A stretch of DNA of 64,000 nt from Burkholderia cepacia (GTDB lineage Bacteria; Pseudomonadota; Gammaproteobacteria; Burkholderiales; Burkholderiaceae), in NCBI RefSeq assembly GCF_001718835.1, contig NZ_CP013443.1:2108001-2172000 (forward strand), in the 5' to 3' direction. The position numbers were made by a program, and so were the translations under genes. How positions within the stretch are numbered: the first letter of the stretch is position 1; every line of letters begins with the position of its first letter. Shown here piece after piece: positions 1 through 11,455 of the stretch. The notes under the pieces are model-generated. The model did not search any database, had not been told where the DNA came from, and saw only the letters and a list, made by a program, of their open reading frames with translations.

Positions 1-187
1 GGGCGGTATCACAGGCAAACGCCTTCGTCATCATCCGCACAGGTGCCGCCATGCCATACGCTCTCGCCTTCCCGAAGCACCCCGATTCGCGCGCGGCCGG
101 CCGCGCCCGCCGCGGCGAACTCCGCGCGCCCCGCGCCGCCCGCCGCCGCGCCCGGTCGTGCCCCGGCCGCCGCCGCGTCGCGCGCGC

Positions 188-1099
188 CTACGGCGTGGTG
201 CTCCAGTAACCGGGGCGCGCATACGCGGCGCGCAGGTAGTCGATGAAATAGCGCACGCGCGCCGGCACGTAGCGCTGCTGCGGGTAGACCGCGAGGATGT
301 CGTAGTCGGGCAGCGCGTACTCGTCGAGCACGGTCTCGAGCTCGCCCGTCTCGAGCTGCGCGGCGATTTCCCACGTGGAGCGCCAGCCGAGGCCGAGGCC
401 TTCGGCCACCCAGCGGTGCAGCAGCTCGCCGTCGTTGCAGTCGAGGTTGCCGGTCACGCGCATCGTCGCGATCTTGCCGTGGCGCTGGAAATACCAGCCG
501 CGGTTCTGCCCGCCCTGCAGGTTGAACGCCAGGCAGTTGTGCCTGAGCAGGTCGTCGAGCGACTTCGGCCGGCCGTGCTGGCGGAAATACCCGGGTGTAC
601 CGCACACGACGCGCCGGTTCGACGCAAGCTTCACCGCGACGAAGTTCGGATCGACGGCCCCGCCGATCCGGATCGACAGGTCGTAGCCTTCGCGCACGAG
701 ATCGACGACGCGGTCGGTCAGGTTGAACGACAGCTGCATCTCGGGCTTGTCGGCCAGAAAGCCCGGCGCGTGCGGCGCGACGTGCTTGCGCCCGAACGCG
801 GCCGGCGCCGACACGATCAGGTGCCCGCTGACCGCGCGCCGCCCGGCGGCCAGTTCGTTCTCGGCCTGGTCCCATTCGGACAGCAGCCCGCGGCAGCGCT
901 CGAGGAACGCCGCGCCCTCCTCGCTGACCACCAGCCGCCGCGTCGAGCGGTACATCAGCTTCACGCCGAGCCGCTTCTCGAGCGCGTCGATGCGGCGCCC
1001 GAGCACGACCGGCGACACGCCCTCCTCGAGCGCCGCCGCCGCGAGGCTGCCGGCATCGGCCACGCGCACGAACGTCTCGATCTGCTTGAAGCGATCCAT
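188..1099 (-). CDS. LysR-family transcriptional regulator
   Basis: 303 aa from the ATG at 1099, which has purine-rich GGAG/GGGAG upstream; an 18-residue upstream extension exists but looks unlike a LysR N-terminus. Residues 1-60 carry the family helix-turn-helix pattern (GSLAAAALEEGVS, then RRIDALEKRLG and the RSTR wing). The rest fits the periplasmic-binding-like effector domain and ends at a normal family length (about 300). It is divergent from gcl across 172 bp, the classic LysR arrangement, so control of the glyoxylate operon is a reasonable inference. The effector is unknown. Confidence 0.9.
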   Translation of the reverse strand: MDRFKQIETFVRVADAGSLAAAALEEGVSPVVLGRRIDALEKRLGVKLMYRSTRRLVVSEEGAAFLERCRGLLSEWDQAENELAAGRRAVSGHLIVSAPAAFGRKHVAPHAPGFLADKPEMQLSFNLTDRVVDLVREGYDLSIRIGGAVDPNFVAVKLASNRRVVCGTPGYFRQHGRPKSLDDLLRHNCLAFNLQGGQNRGWYFQRHGKIATMRVTGNLDCNDGELLHRWVAEGLGLGWRSTWEIAAQLETGELETVLDEYALPDYDILAVYPQQRYVPARVRYFIDYLRAAYARPGYWSTTP

Positions 1100-1166
1100 C
1101 TCCCGTCTCCGTCTCTGTTCCGGCTCCGGCGGAAAGCCCCGCCCGGCCGTCATTCCATACTTTTAG

Positions 1167-1174
1167 TTTCGAAA
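1167..1174. promoter_or_regulatory. Small palindrome in the LysR/gcl divergent promoter region
   Basis: A perfect 8-bp palindrome TTTCGAAA lies in the only AT-rich stretch (about 1160-1220) between the LysR gene and gcl. LysR proteins usually bind short dyads with a T-N11-A core here. The location fits, but the palindrome is short and no clear -35/-10 pair was found beside it. Confidence 0.25.
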
Positions 1175-1271
1175 AAAGCGACTTCGGCTGATCTTATCAA
1201 ACCTTTCCTGCATCCCTAAAGTGTCCCCAACAGACCCATTTGCAAGATCCACCCCATTCAAGGAGACATTC

Positions 1272-3047
<1,776 letters not shown>

Positions 3048-3090
3048 ACCGCACGACATTTTTGACTGACCGACCGAAGAGGCTTAGCTC

Positions 3091-3900
3091 ATGCCGAAGT
3101 TTGCTGCAAACCTGACCATGCTGTTCAACGAAGTGCCGTTCCTCGACCGCTTCAAGGCGGCCGCCGACGCGGGCTTCGACGCCGTCGAGTTCCTGTTCCC
3201 GTACCCGTACGCGAAAGAGGAACTCGCCGAGCGGCTCGAGAAGCATCGCCTGCGCCTCGTGCTGCACAACCTGCCCGCCGGCAACTGGGACCAGGGCGAG
3301 CGCGGCATCGCGTGCCTGCCCGATCGCGTCGGCGAGTTCCAGGAAGGGGTCGGCCGTGCGATCGAGTACGCGAAGGCGCTGAAGGTGCCGCAACTGAACT
3401 GCCTCGTCGGGATTCCGTCGGCGAGCACGGCGCGCGACAAGACGTTCGTCACGATCGTCGACAACCTGCGCTTTGCCGCGGACGCGCTGAAGCGCGAAGG
3501 CATCCGCCTGCTGGTCGAGCCGTGCAACAGCTTCGACATCCCGGGTTTCGCGCTGAACCGCTCGTCGGAAGGACTCGACGTGATCCGCGCGGTCGGCTCG
3601 GACAACCTGTTCCTGCAGTACGACATCTATCACATGCAGCGCATGGAGGGCGAACTGGCCGCGACGATCGAACGTAACCTCGCATCGATCGGCCACGTGC
3701 AGCTCGCGGACAACCCTGGCCGCAACGAGCCGGGGACGGGCGAGATCAACTACGCATTCCTGTTCGCGCTGCTCGACCGGCTCGGCTATGCCGGCTACGT
3801 CGGCTGCGAGTACAAGCCCCGCACCACCACGACGGAAGGCCTCGGCTGGCTGCAAAGCGTCGCCGGCTGCGCACCGGGCTCGGCGCGTCGCGCCGCCTGA
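3091..3900 (+). CDS. hyi: Hydroxypyruvate isomerase
   Basis: 269 aa, an AP-endonuclease/xylose-isomerase-like TIM barrel that interconverts tartronate semialdehyde and hydroxypyruvate. LLVEPCNSFDIPGF places Glu143, and GYVGCEYKP places Glu240, in register with the two catalytic acids of the family; the region HVQLADNPGRNEPGTGEINY is typical. The C-terminus is about ten residues longer than the usual 258 and Ala/Arg rich. It lies 43 bp after gcl and 42 bp before glxR, so it is probably cotranscribed. Confidence 0.95.
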   Translation: MPKFAANLTMLFNEVPFLDRFKAAADAGFDAVEFLFPYPYAKEELAERLEKHRLRLVLHNLPAGNWDQGERGIACLPDRVGEFQEGVGRAIEYAKALKVPQLNCLVGIPSASTARDKTFVTIVDNLRFAADALKREGIRLLVEPCNSFDIPGFALNRSSEGLDVIRAVGSDNLFLQYDIYHMQRMEGELAATIERNLASIGHVQLADNPGRNEPGTGEINYAFLFALLDRLGYAGYVGCEYKPRTTTTEGLGWLQSVAGCAPGSARRAA

Positions 3901-3942
3901 GATCCGCCCTTTCCGCTTTCGCCCCTACAAGGAGACTTTCAC

Positions 3943-4848
3943 ATGGCAACCATCGGTTTCATCGGCCTCGGCATCATGGGCGCGCACATGGCGCGCAACC
4001 TGCTCAAGGGTGACCACCAGCTCGTCGTGAACGGCGCGTTCCCGATTCCCGACGACCTGCGCACGAGCGCGAAGGTCGTCGCGAACTCGACCGAAGTCGC
4101 ACGGAACGCGGACATCATCATCTCGATGGTGCCGGATACGCCCGACGTGCGTAACGTGCTGTTCGCCGACGACGGCGTCGCGAAGGGCCTGACGGCCGGC
4201 AAGCTCGTGATCGACATGAGCTCGATCTCGCCGCTCGACACGCAGGCATTCGCGAAAGAGATCAACGCGCTCGGTTGCGACTACCTCGACGCGCCGGTGT
4301 CCGGCGGCGAAGTCGGCGCCCGCGAAGCGACGCTGACGATCATGGTCGGCGGCCCGGAGGCGGCATTCGAGCGCGCGAAGCCGCTGTTCGAGAAGATGGG
4401 CAAGAACATCACGCTCGTCGGCGACAACGGCGCGGGCCAGACCTGCAAGGTCGCGAACCAGATCATCGTCGCGCTGAACATCGAAGCCGTCGGCGAAGCG
4501 CTGCTGTTCGCCGCACGTTCGGGCGCGGATCCGGAGCGCGTGCGCCAGGCGCTGATGGGCGGCTTCGCCGCGTCGCGCATCCTCGAAGTGCACGGCGCGC
4601 GGATGACGAAGCGCACGTTCGATCCGGGCTTCCGCATCGAGCTGCACCAGAAGGACCTGAACCTCGCGCTCGACGGCGCACGCAAGCTCGGCCTCGCACT
4701 GCCGCACACGGCGAGCGCGCAGCAGCTGTTCAGCGTGTGTGCATCGCACGGCGGCAAGGCGTGGGATCACTCGGCACTCGTGCGCGCGCTCGAGATCATG
4801 TCGAACTTCGAGATCGCGCAGCCGCACGCGCAAGCCAAGGTCGCCTGA
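3943..4848 (+). CDS. glxR: 2-hydroxy-3-oxopropionate (tartronate semialdehyde) reductase
   Basis: 301 aa, beta-hydroxyacid dehydrogenase family; it reduces tartronate semialdehyde to D-glycerate. Residues 5-13 carry the Rossmann motif GFIGLGIMG, residues 116-125 the substrate signature DAPVSGGEVG, and Lys169 in GAGQTCKVANQ is the expected catalytic lysine. Its ribosome site (AAGGAGAC) is almost the same as the one before gcl. It completes glyoxylate to glycerate; the next enzyme, glycerate kinase, is not in this operon but at 56.5 kb, where it is broken. Confidence 0.95.
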   Translation: MATIGFIGLGIMGAHMARNLLKGDHQLVVNGAFPIPDDLRTSAKVVANSTEVARNADIIISMVPDTPDVRNVLFADDGVAKGLTAGKLVIDMSSISPLDTQAFAKEINALGCDYLDAPVSGGEVGAREATLTIMVGGPEAAFERAKPLFEKMGKNITLVGDNGAGQTCKVANQIIVALNIEAVGEALLFAARSGADPERVRQALMGGFAASRILEVHGARMTKRTFDPGFRIELHQKDLNLALDGARKLGLALPHTASAQQLFSVCASHGGKAWDHSALVRALEIMSNFEIAQPHAQAKVA

Positions 4849-5285
4849 CGCAATCGCGCGCCGTCCGCGGTCATCGCGGACGCGCGCACACGCCACACTT
4901 GCGGTTCCGCGTGCCGGACCGCATCGATGCGCGCGTCGTCGCGCATCTCCGTGGGGCGCCCCGCCACGCATCGCAGCGCGCGTGCGACGGGGCGAAAAAC
5001 GCCGCTCTGGGCTGAGAGCGGCGTGGTGGGGTCCGCAGCGGCACCCGGCGACGCCGGGGAAGCCTTGGTCGGTCAGACGTCGTCGTCGGGTGTCCGCCTG
5101 TCGGATTTCGCGTATTACATTTCTTTACGTTCGAGCGTGCGATTTTTCATGCAATCGTCGCGATGAACGCCTACACTTTCGCCACGCCTTTCGAGAAAAC
5201 CGCCGCGCGCGCATTCGTGCCAGCGCGGTGTTTTTTTCGCCACTTCACGGCGCGTTTTCTTTTCAACCACCCAAGGAGTGCAACG
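4849..5285. other. 437-bp intergenic region between glxR and the BON/LysM gene
   Basis: No convincing gene. It holds the hairpin after glxR (4856-4887) and a second perfect 10-bp hairpin (arms 4999-5008 and 5015-5024) whose A-run lies on its left side, so it reads as an intrinsic terminator only on the minus strand. An in-frame extension of the downstream gene to 5163 exists but is not used here. The region must contain the promoter of the BON/LysM gene; no clear -35/-10 pair was found. Confidence 0.6.
4856..4887 (+). terminator. GC-rich hairpin directly after glxR
   Basis: Arms GCGCG-C-CGTCCGCG and CGCGGACG-CGCGC around a GTCAT loop start 8 nt after the glxR stop. The stem is strong, but there is no T-tract after it. 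Terminator of the gcl operon, or an mRNA 3'-end stabiliser. Confidence 0.5.
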
Positions 5286-5756
5286 ATGGGTCTTCTTTCG
5301 TTTATCAAAGAGGCGGGTGAAAAACTGCTGGGTCATGCCGATGCGCAAGCAGCGGAAGATCCGAATGCCGCAAACCAGACCGCGGCCGATGCCATCAAGA
5401 ACTACATCAACACACAGGGTCTCGATACGTCGAACCTGACCGTGGCGTTCGACGGCGCATCGCGCACCGTGACGCTGTCGGGCAGCGTCGCCGACCTCGA
5501 CACGAAGGCCAAGGTCAAGGTCGCGGCCGGCAACGTGCAGGGCGTCGCGGGCGTCAACGACGACGATCTGCAACCGGACGATCCGGAAGTGCAGTACCAC
5601 GACGTCGTGTCCGGCGACAATCTGTGGAAGATCGCCGAGAAGTACTACGGCGACGGCACGAAGAACACCGCGATCTTCGAGGCGAACAAGCCGATGCTGT
5701 CGAGCCCGGACCGGATCTACCCGGGCCAGAAGCTCGTGATTCCGCCGCAGTCCTGA
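5286..5756 (+). CDS. kbp: BON and LysM domain protein, Kbp/YgaU-like
   Basis: 156 aa. The start at 5286 has AAGGAG seven bases upstream; upstream in-frame codons encode an unrelated Arg/Phe-rich stretch. Residues about 30-95 form a BON domain (NLTVAFDGASRTVTLSGSV, then the VAGVNDDDL region) and residues about 105-155 a LysM domain (YHDVVSGDNLWKIAEKYYGD through YPGQKLVIP). This order and length match E. coli Kbp (149 aa), a cytoplasmic potassium-binding protein. No signal peptide is visible, consistent with that. A strong terminator follows. Confidence 0.9.
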   Translation: MGLLSFIKEAGEKLLGHADAQAAEDPNAANQTAADAIKNYINTQGLDTSNLTVAFDGASRTVTLSGSVADLDTKAKVKVAAGNVQGVAGVNDDDLQPDDPEVQYHDVVSGDNLWKIAEKYYGDGTKNTAIFEANKPMLSSPDRIYPGQKLVIPPQS

Positions 5757-5781
5757 TCGCTCGCTCAGGATCGCAAAAACG

Positions 5782-5808
5782 AAAAGGCAGGCCATCGGCC
5801 TGCCTTTT
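5782..5808. terminator. Bidirectional intrinsic terminator between kbp and the asparaginase gene
   Basis: A perfect 12-bp stem (AAAAGGCAGGCC with its complement) around an ATC loop. A-run on the left and T-run on the right let it serve both convergent genes. Confidence 0.9.
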
Positions 5809-5836
5809 GCATTGACGCCGGGCGCCACGCGTCCGG

Positions 5837-6856
5837 TCAGTAGGTGTCGAACAAACGCTGCAGATCGTCGCGCGCGCCGATTCCGTTCGCGAGCGCGAGC
5901 ATCAGCAGCACGCGCGCCTTGTACGGACCCAGCGAACCCGCGCTCACGAATCCGAGCGCATCGTCGCAGGCCGCGCCGTTCTTCATCACGTGCCCCGACC
6001 CGACGCGCGACGCGCGCACCACCGCGACGCCTGCACTCGCCGCATCGGCCAGCGCCGCCTGCAGCGTCGCATGGATCGAGCCGTTGCCGGTGCCCGCGAC
6101 GACGAGACCTTGCACACCGGCCGCGACGAGCGCGTCGACGGCCGTCCGCGTCACGCCCGCATAGCTGGCGACAACCTCGACCGCCGGCCATGCATTAAGC
6201 ATCGCCAGTTGCGCGTCGCGCGAACGCGTGACGCGGCGCGCGAATTCGACCCGGCCGTCCTGCACCCAGCCGAGCGCGCCGAGTTCCGGCGACTGGAACG
6301 CGTCGACCGCATAGGTGCTCGTCTTCACGACGTCGCGCGCGCCGTGGATACGGTTGTTGAACGCGACCAGCACGCCCTGCCCGCGCGCCGACGGATGCGC
6401 GGCCACCGTCACCGCATTCAGCAGGTTCAGCGGGCCGTCGGACGACAGCGCGGTCGCCGGCCGCATCGCGGCCGTCAGCACGACCGGCTTGTCGCCCCTG
6501 ACGACCAGGTGCAGCGCATACGCGGTTTCCTCGAGCGTATCGGTACCGTGGGTGATCACGATACCGTCGACCGCCGGGTCGGCCATCAGCGCGTCGATCC
6601 GCGCGGCGAGCGTGTTCCACAGCGGCAGCGCGAGATCCTTGCTGTCGATGCTGGCGATCTGCTCGGCGTCGATGCGCGCGACGGACGCGAGCGCCGGCAC
6701 CGCGTCGACCAGGAAATTGACGCCGAGCGCGCCGGCCTGGTAGCCGGCCGTGCTGGCCGCGTCGGGCGCGGCACCGGCAATCGTGCCGCCGGTGGCGAGC
6801 ACGGCGATGCGCGGCAGGGCCGGCGGCGAAACGGAAGCGAAGTGCGGAGTATTCAT
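5837..6856 (-). CDS. L-asparaginase (type I/II family)
   Basis: 339 aa from the ATG at 6856; an 11-codon upstream extension is possible because neither start has a strong ribosome site. It hydrolyses asparagine to aspartate and ammonia. TGGTIAG at residues 22-28 contains the nucleophilic Thr25, and ITHGTDTLEETA carries the second conserved Thr-Asp pair. Further signatures are VVLTAAMRPATALSSDGPLNL and NGSIH. There is no obvious signal peptide, although the first 15 residues are Pro/Ala/Ser rich, so I read it as cytoplasmic. The choice between ansA and ansB names cannot be made from this sequence. Confidence 0.93.
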   Translation of the reverse strand: MNTPHFASVSPPALPRIAVLATGGTIAGAAPDAASTAGYQAGALGVNFLVDAVPALASVARIDAEQIASIDSKDLALPLWNTLAARIDALMADPAVDGIVITHGTDTLEETAYALHLVVRGDKPVVLTAAMRPATALSSDGPLNLLNAVTVAAHPSARGQGVLVAFNNRIHGARDVVKTSTYAVDAFQSPELGALGWVQDGRVEFARRVTRSRDAQLAMLNAWPAVEVVASYAGVTRTAVDALVAAGVQGLVVAGTGNGSIHATLQAALADAASAGVAVVRASRVGSGHVMKNGAACDDALGFVSAGSLGPYKARVLLMLALANGIGARDDLQRLFDTY

Positions 6857-6996
6857 GGGCGCGATTGTAATGGCTCGCGATCCGGGCACGATAGTCCGGC
6901 CGCGCCCGGCGCGTGCGCATCATGGTTTGCCCCGATCGTCCGCCTGCGTTTTTCGTCAACGCCGGTCCGGTCCGCAACGTTATAGGAAGTGCCGTT

Positions 6997-7025
6997 TTGG
7001 TGTTTTCACATTGATTTGCCATAAT
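6997..7025 (+). promoter_or_regulatory. Candidate sigma-70 promoter for the PsiF-repeat gene
   Basis: TTGGTG (6997-7002), a 17-bp spacer and CATAAT (7020-7025), in the AT-richer part of the gap before 7118. The -10 matches 5 of 6 and the -35 only 3 of 6. No clear Pho box was seen, although psiF genes are phosphate-regulated in E. coli. Confidence 0.35.
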
Positions 7026-7117
7026 CGGAGCGCACGGCGCGATGCGGCCCTATGCTCATCGTGTGGTGCGTCGTGACGGCGTCGATAAAACGCAATTCAC
7101 CCCATGGGAGTGTCGAA

Positions 7118-7408
7118 ATGAAAATCCAATCGCTCGTAGCCGCAGTGCTTCTCGGCGGCATGCTGGCTTCCCCCGCGTTCGCCGCGAACAGCCAGCAGGA
7201 CAAGATGAAGGCCTGCAACACCCAGGCAGCCGGCAAGACGGGCGACGAACGCAAGGCGTTCATGAAGGACTGCCTGTCGGCGAAGCCCGCGAAGGCGATG
7301 ACGCAGCAGGAAAAGATGAAGGCGTGCAACACGCAGGCCACCGGCAAGAAGGGCGACGACCGCAAGGCGTTCATGAAGAGCTGCCTGAGCAATCAGCCGG
7401 CTGCCTGA
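7118..7408 (+). CDS. PsiF-repeat family secreted protein
   Basis: 96 aa. The start at 7118 follows GGGAG and begins with a clear signal peptide (MKIQSLVAAVLLGGMLASPAFAA, cleavage near residue 22). The mature part has two near-identical units, each of the form QQDKMKACNTQA-GKTGDERKAFMKDCLS, which is the PsiF repeat; the units are about 38 residues apart and each has a Cys pair. PsiF was named as phosphate-starvation-inducible in E. coli; its biochemical role is unknown. The protein is likely periplasmic. A terminator follows 20 bp downstream. Confidence 0.88.
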   Translation: MKIQSLVAAVLLGGMLASPAFAANSQQDKMKACNTQAAGKTGDERKAFMKDCLSAKPAKAMTQQEKMKACNTQATGKKGDDRKAFMKSCLSNQPAA

Positions 7409-7428
7409 GTTCCGGCGCTCCCGTATCG

Positions 7429-7468
7429 AATGCCGCGCACCGCTTCGGCGGGCGCGGCATTTTTGTTT
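7429..7468 (+). terminator. Intrinsic terminator after the PsiF gene
   Basis: Arms AATGCCGCGC (7429-7438) and GCGCGGCATT (7452-7461), then a T-rich run. Confidence 0.85.
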
Positions 7469-7667
7469 TCGTTGCACGCGCATCGACGCGCCCGGCCCCG
7501 ACCTCTCCCGCCCCGCTTTCCCGGCCCGCCGTGCCGGCGCCGCCACATGGTGCGGCAATTCGCCGCGATTTCTTCTATGATGGCTGCAACGCGGCCCATC
7601 CAAGTACAAGAAGCGCCATCGGGCCGCCCTCGAGACGGACGCGCACGCGCGTCAAACGGAGGCATGG

Positions 7668-8108
7668 ATGGCATGGAGACAACACCGCTGGTTCCGCCGC
7701 TGGCTGATCGTGATCGTGTTCTGGGCCGTGCCCGTCGCGATCGTCGCCGTCCGCGAGATCCGCGAGGAAATGGCCTACAACAAGGCGGACCTGCAGCTCG
7801 CGCTGACCACCTGGCAGCTCACCGACGCGCAGCAGGCCGCCGGCGCCGCCGCGAAGTGCCACGGGGATCCTGACGAGGCGCGCGCGGCCGGCTGCCCGGC
7901 CGACGTGCTTGCCGCCAACGCGCCGCGCCAGCAGGCGGCCCGCGACGAATACGTGCTGCGCCGCAATACGCTCGCGGGCTACCTGTGGCATGCATTCGTC
8001 GGCTACTGGGTCGTGCCGGCCGCGTTCCTGTTCGCGTGCGGCGTCGTGATCGCGCTGATCCGCCGCGCGCTGCGCCGCCCGCCGATCAAGCCGCCGGTGC
8101 CGCACTGA
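7668..8108 (+). CDS. Uncharacterised two-TM membrane protein
   Basis: 146 aa, not assigned to a family. GGAGG lies five bases before the ATG at 7668; an overlapping out-of-frame ATG at 7664 is rejected. Residues about 12-28 form one hydrophobic helix preceded by WRQHRWFRRW, and residues about 108-132 a second one followed by RRALRRPPIKPP. With positive charges at both cytoplasmic ends, the middle 80 residues should lie in the periplasm. That loop is Gln/Ala rich and has two Cys (KCHGDPDEARAAGCPAD) that could form a disulphide. The gene stands alone between two terminated genes. Confidence 0.75.
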   Translation: MAWRQHRWFRRWLIVIVFWAVPVAIVAVREIREEMAYNKADLQLALTTWQLTDAQQAAGAAAKCHGDPDEARAAGCPADVLAANAPRQQAARDEYVLRRNTLAGYLWHAFVGYWVVPAAFLFACGVVIALIRRALRRPPIKPPVPH

Positions 8109-8343
8109 CGCGCGCGTCGCCGCACCGCGCCCGCCCTCCCCGTGGCCTGCAAGCCGCCGGCGCATGCGCCGCGCCGGCGAGCGCGTGCGCGCCGTTCGTC
8201 GGCGGATAGCGACACAACTTGACGATTTGACGCTTTTTCACTTCCCAATGAAAAGCCTCCCGTAATCCACTGTGATATAACTGCCGACGTGATCCGCTCC
8301 CTGAGCGAGACTCACTCCGAACGTCATCCGATGGAGAAGAACG

Positions 8344-8931
8344 ATGCAAAAACGGAATCTTGCGCTGAAAGCCGCCGCTGCGCTCATCGTCGGTAGCCTC
8401 GCGCTCACCGGTTGCACCACCACCCCGGACAAGCCGGACAACGCCGCGACCAACGCGTCGAAGCGCCAGGCAATCGACTCGAGCGTCGACGCCACGCTGT
8501 CGCGCATGTACTCCACGGTCAAGGGTTCGCGGGAACTCGTCGCGAAGTCGCGCGGCGTGCTCGTCTTCCCGGACGTGATCCAGGCCGGCTTCATCGTCGG
8601 CGGCCAGTCCGGCAACGGCGCACTGCGCGTCGGCGGCAGCACGGTCGGCTACTACAACACGTCGTCGCTGTCGGTCGGCCTGCAGGCCGGTGCGCAGTCG
8701 AAGGCGATCGTGTTCCTGTTCATGACGCAGGAAGCGCTCGACGAATTCCGCGGCTCGGACGGCTGGGCCGCCGGCGCCGGCGCATCGGTCGCGCTCGTGA
8801 AGATGGGCGCGAACGGCGCGGTCGACACGACCACGGCTACCGCGCCGGTCCAGGTCATCGTGCTGACGAACGCGGGCCTGATGGGCGACGTGTCGATCAA
8901 CGGCACGAAGGTCTCGAAGCTGAAGCTCTGA
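8344..8931 (+). CDS. SYLF (YSC84-like) domain lipoprotein
   Basis: 195 aa, with GGAG nine bases before the start. A lipoprotein signal peptide ends in the lipobox LTGC near residue 22, so the mature protein starts with a lipidated Cys. The rest is one SYLF/YSC84 domain: GVLVFPDVIQAGFIVGGQSGNGAL, then GYYNTSSLSVGLQAGAQSKAIVFLF and GWAAGAGASVALV. These domains bind phospholipids in eukaryotes; the bacterial role is unknown. It is probably an envelope protein. A very strong terminator separates it from the convergent glycosyltransferase gene. Confidence 0.9.
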   Translation: MQKRNLALKAAAALIVGSLALTGCTTTPDKPDNAATNASKRQAIDSSVDATLSRMYSTVKGSRELVAKSRGVLVFPDVIQAGFIVGGQSGNGALRVGGSTVGYYNTSSLSVGLQAGAQSKAIVFLFMTQEALDEFRGSDGWAAGAGASVALVKMGANGAVDTTTATAPVQVIVLTNAGLMGDVSINGTKVSKLKL

Positions 8932-8970
8932 CGCACGCTGCCCGCGCCCCGCGCGGGCAGTTCATTTGCA

Positions 8971-9007
8971 AACGGCGATGCCCGCGCGGGCATCGCCGTT
9001 TTTTTGC
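8971..9007. terminator. Terminator with a perfect 15-bp stem
   Basis: 8971-9000 is a perfect palindrome with 15-nt arms and no spare loop (it will fold with a few bases unpaired at the tip), followed by a run of T to 9005. It lies between the convergent SYLF and glycosyltransferase genes. A second short GC stem (CTGCCCGCG / CGCGGGCAG, about 8938-8959) precedes it. Confidence 0.9.
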
Positions 9008-9023
9008 GCCTGCGCGCCACGCG

Positions 9024-10088
9024 TCAGGTCGTCGAGTCGATGACCTTGAAGCGCGAGCGTTTCTGCGCGCGGATCACCGACTGGTAGACGTCGACATACT
9101 GCTGCGCCATGCGGCGCGACGTGAAGCGTGCCTCGAAGCGCTGCCGCACGCGCGCGCGCGGCAGCAGGTGCAGCCGGTTCACCGCGGCCACCGCGCTGAT
9201 TTCATCCTCGACGATGAAACCCGACACGCCCTCGTCCACCACTTCGGGCACCGCGCCGCGATTGAACGCGATCACCGGCGTGCCGCACGACATCGCCTCG
9301 ATCATCACCAGGCCGAACGGCTCCGGCCAGTCGATCGGAAACAGCAGTGCATGCGCGCCCGACAGGAATTCCGCCTTCTGGTGATCGGCGATCTCGCCGA
9401 TGTATTCGACGTGCGGCAACGCGAAGAGCGGCTTGATCTCGCGCTCGAAGTATTCCTGGTCGGCCGCATCGACCTTCGCGGCGATCCTGATCGGCAACCC
9501 GCACTGACGGGCGATGCGGATCGCCGTGTCGACGCGCTTCTCCGGCGAGATGCGGCCGAGGAACGCGAGATAGCGCGGCTCGACCGGCTGCGGCATGTAC
9601 AGCGTATCGGGCAGCCCGTGGTAGACGGTCGTCAGCCATTTCGCCTGCGGCAGCGGCTGGCGCTGCGAGTTCGAAATCGAGATCACCGGCGCCGTGTTGA
9701 ACGTGTCGAACACCGGCTGCTGCTCGGGCAGGTCGAGGCGGCCGTGCAGCGTCGTCACGTAAGGCGTTTCCTGCCGGTTGAAGACCGAGAACGAGTAGTA
9801 GTCCATGTGGAAATGCAGCACGTCGAAGTCCTTCGCGCGGCGCGCGACCGTCTCCATCAGCAGCATGTGCGGCGCGACGCGGTCGCGGATCGACGAGTCG
9901 AGCCGCAGCGCGCGCGGCCAGACCGGCTCGAGCTTCGCCCGCGTCGTCGAATCGCCGCTGGCGAACAGCGTCACGTCATGACCGAGCTCGACGAGCGCCT
10001 CGGTGATGTAGGACACGACGCGCTCCGTGCCGCCGTACAGCTTCGGCGGCACCGATTCGGTCAGCGGCGCGATCTGGGCAATTCTCAT
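9024..10088 (-). CDS. GT4-family glycosyltransferase
   Basis: 354 aa from the ATG at 10088, which follows GGAG. It has two Rossmann-like halves: the N-terminal half with PPKLYGGTERVVSYITEALVELGHDVTLFA, and the C-terminal GT-B half with GRISPEKRVDTAIRIA and the E-x7-E nucleotide-sugar motif in WPEPFGLVMIEAMSCGTPVIAFNRGAVPEVV. It transfers a sugar from an activated donor; the acceptor is not predictable. It is a single gene, not in a polysaccharide cluster. No transmembrane segment is visible. Confidence 0.9.
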   Translation of the reverse strand: MRIAQIAPLTESVPPKLYGGTERVVSYITEALVELGHDVTLFASGDSTTRAKLEPVWPRALRLDSSIRDRVAPHMLLMETVARRAKDFDVLHFHMDYYSFSVFNRQETPYVTTLHGRLDLPEQQPVFDTFNTAPVISISNSQRQPLPQAKWLTTVYHGLPDTLYMPQPVEPRYLAFLGRISPEKRVDTAIRIARQCGLPIRIAAKVDAADQEYFEREIKPLFALPHVEYIGEIADHQKAEFLSGAHALLFPIDWPEPFGLVMIEAMSCGTPVIAFNRGAVPEVVDEGVSGFIVEDEISAVAAVNRLHLLPRARVRQRFEARFTSRRMAQQYVDVYQSVIRAQKRSRFKVIDSTT

Positions 10089-10258
10089 GGTCCACGTCTC
10101 CAAAGGGTCGGCGCAGCACCGCCCAACTATCTCATTATTAGCGATCCGGCCGGGGCGCACCGGGGGTCTTGCATTTTATGGGCGTTGTTACAGACCGGAT
10201 ACACTCGGCCGCCCTGCCGATACAGGGGTCGGAGCCCCGGCGGACAATGCGCCGCCCG

Positions 10259-11434
<1,176 letters not shown>

Positions 11435-11455
11435 GACGATGGAGGGGGGCCGCGT

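Noticed and set aside
1..187. Frame continuing left of the LysR stop
   Set aside because: Low-complexity GC-rich sequence without domain or ribosome site; I see no gene here.
5203..5237. Terminator-like hairpin (CCGCGC / GCGCGG plus seven T) just upstream of kbp
   Set aside because: Only 6 bp of stem with a 14-nt loop; too weak to call an attenuator.
5163..5285. Longer N-terminus for the BON/LysM protein
   Set aside because: The extension encodes an Arg/Phe-rich stretch unlike the family, while the ATG at 5286 has a good ribosome site.
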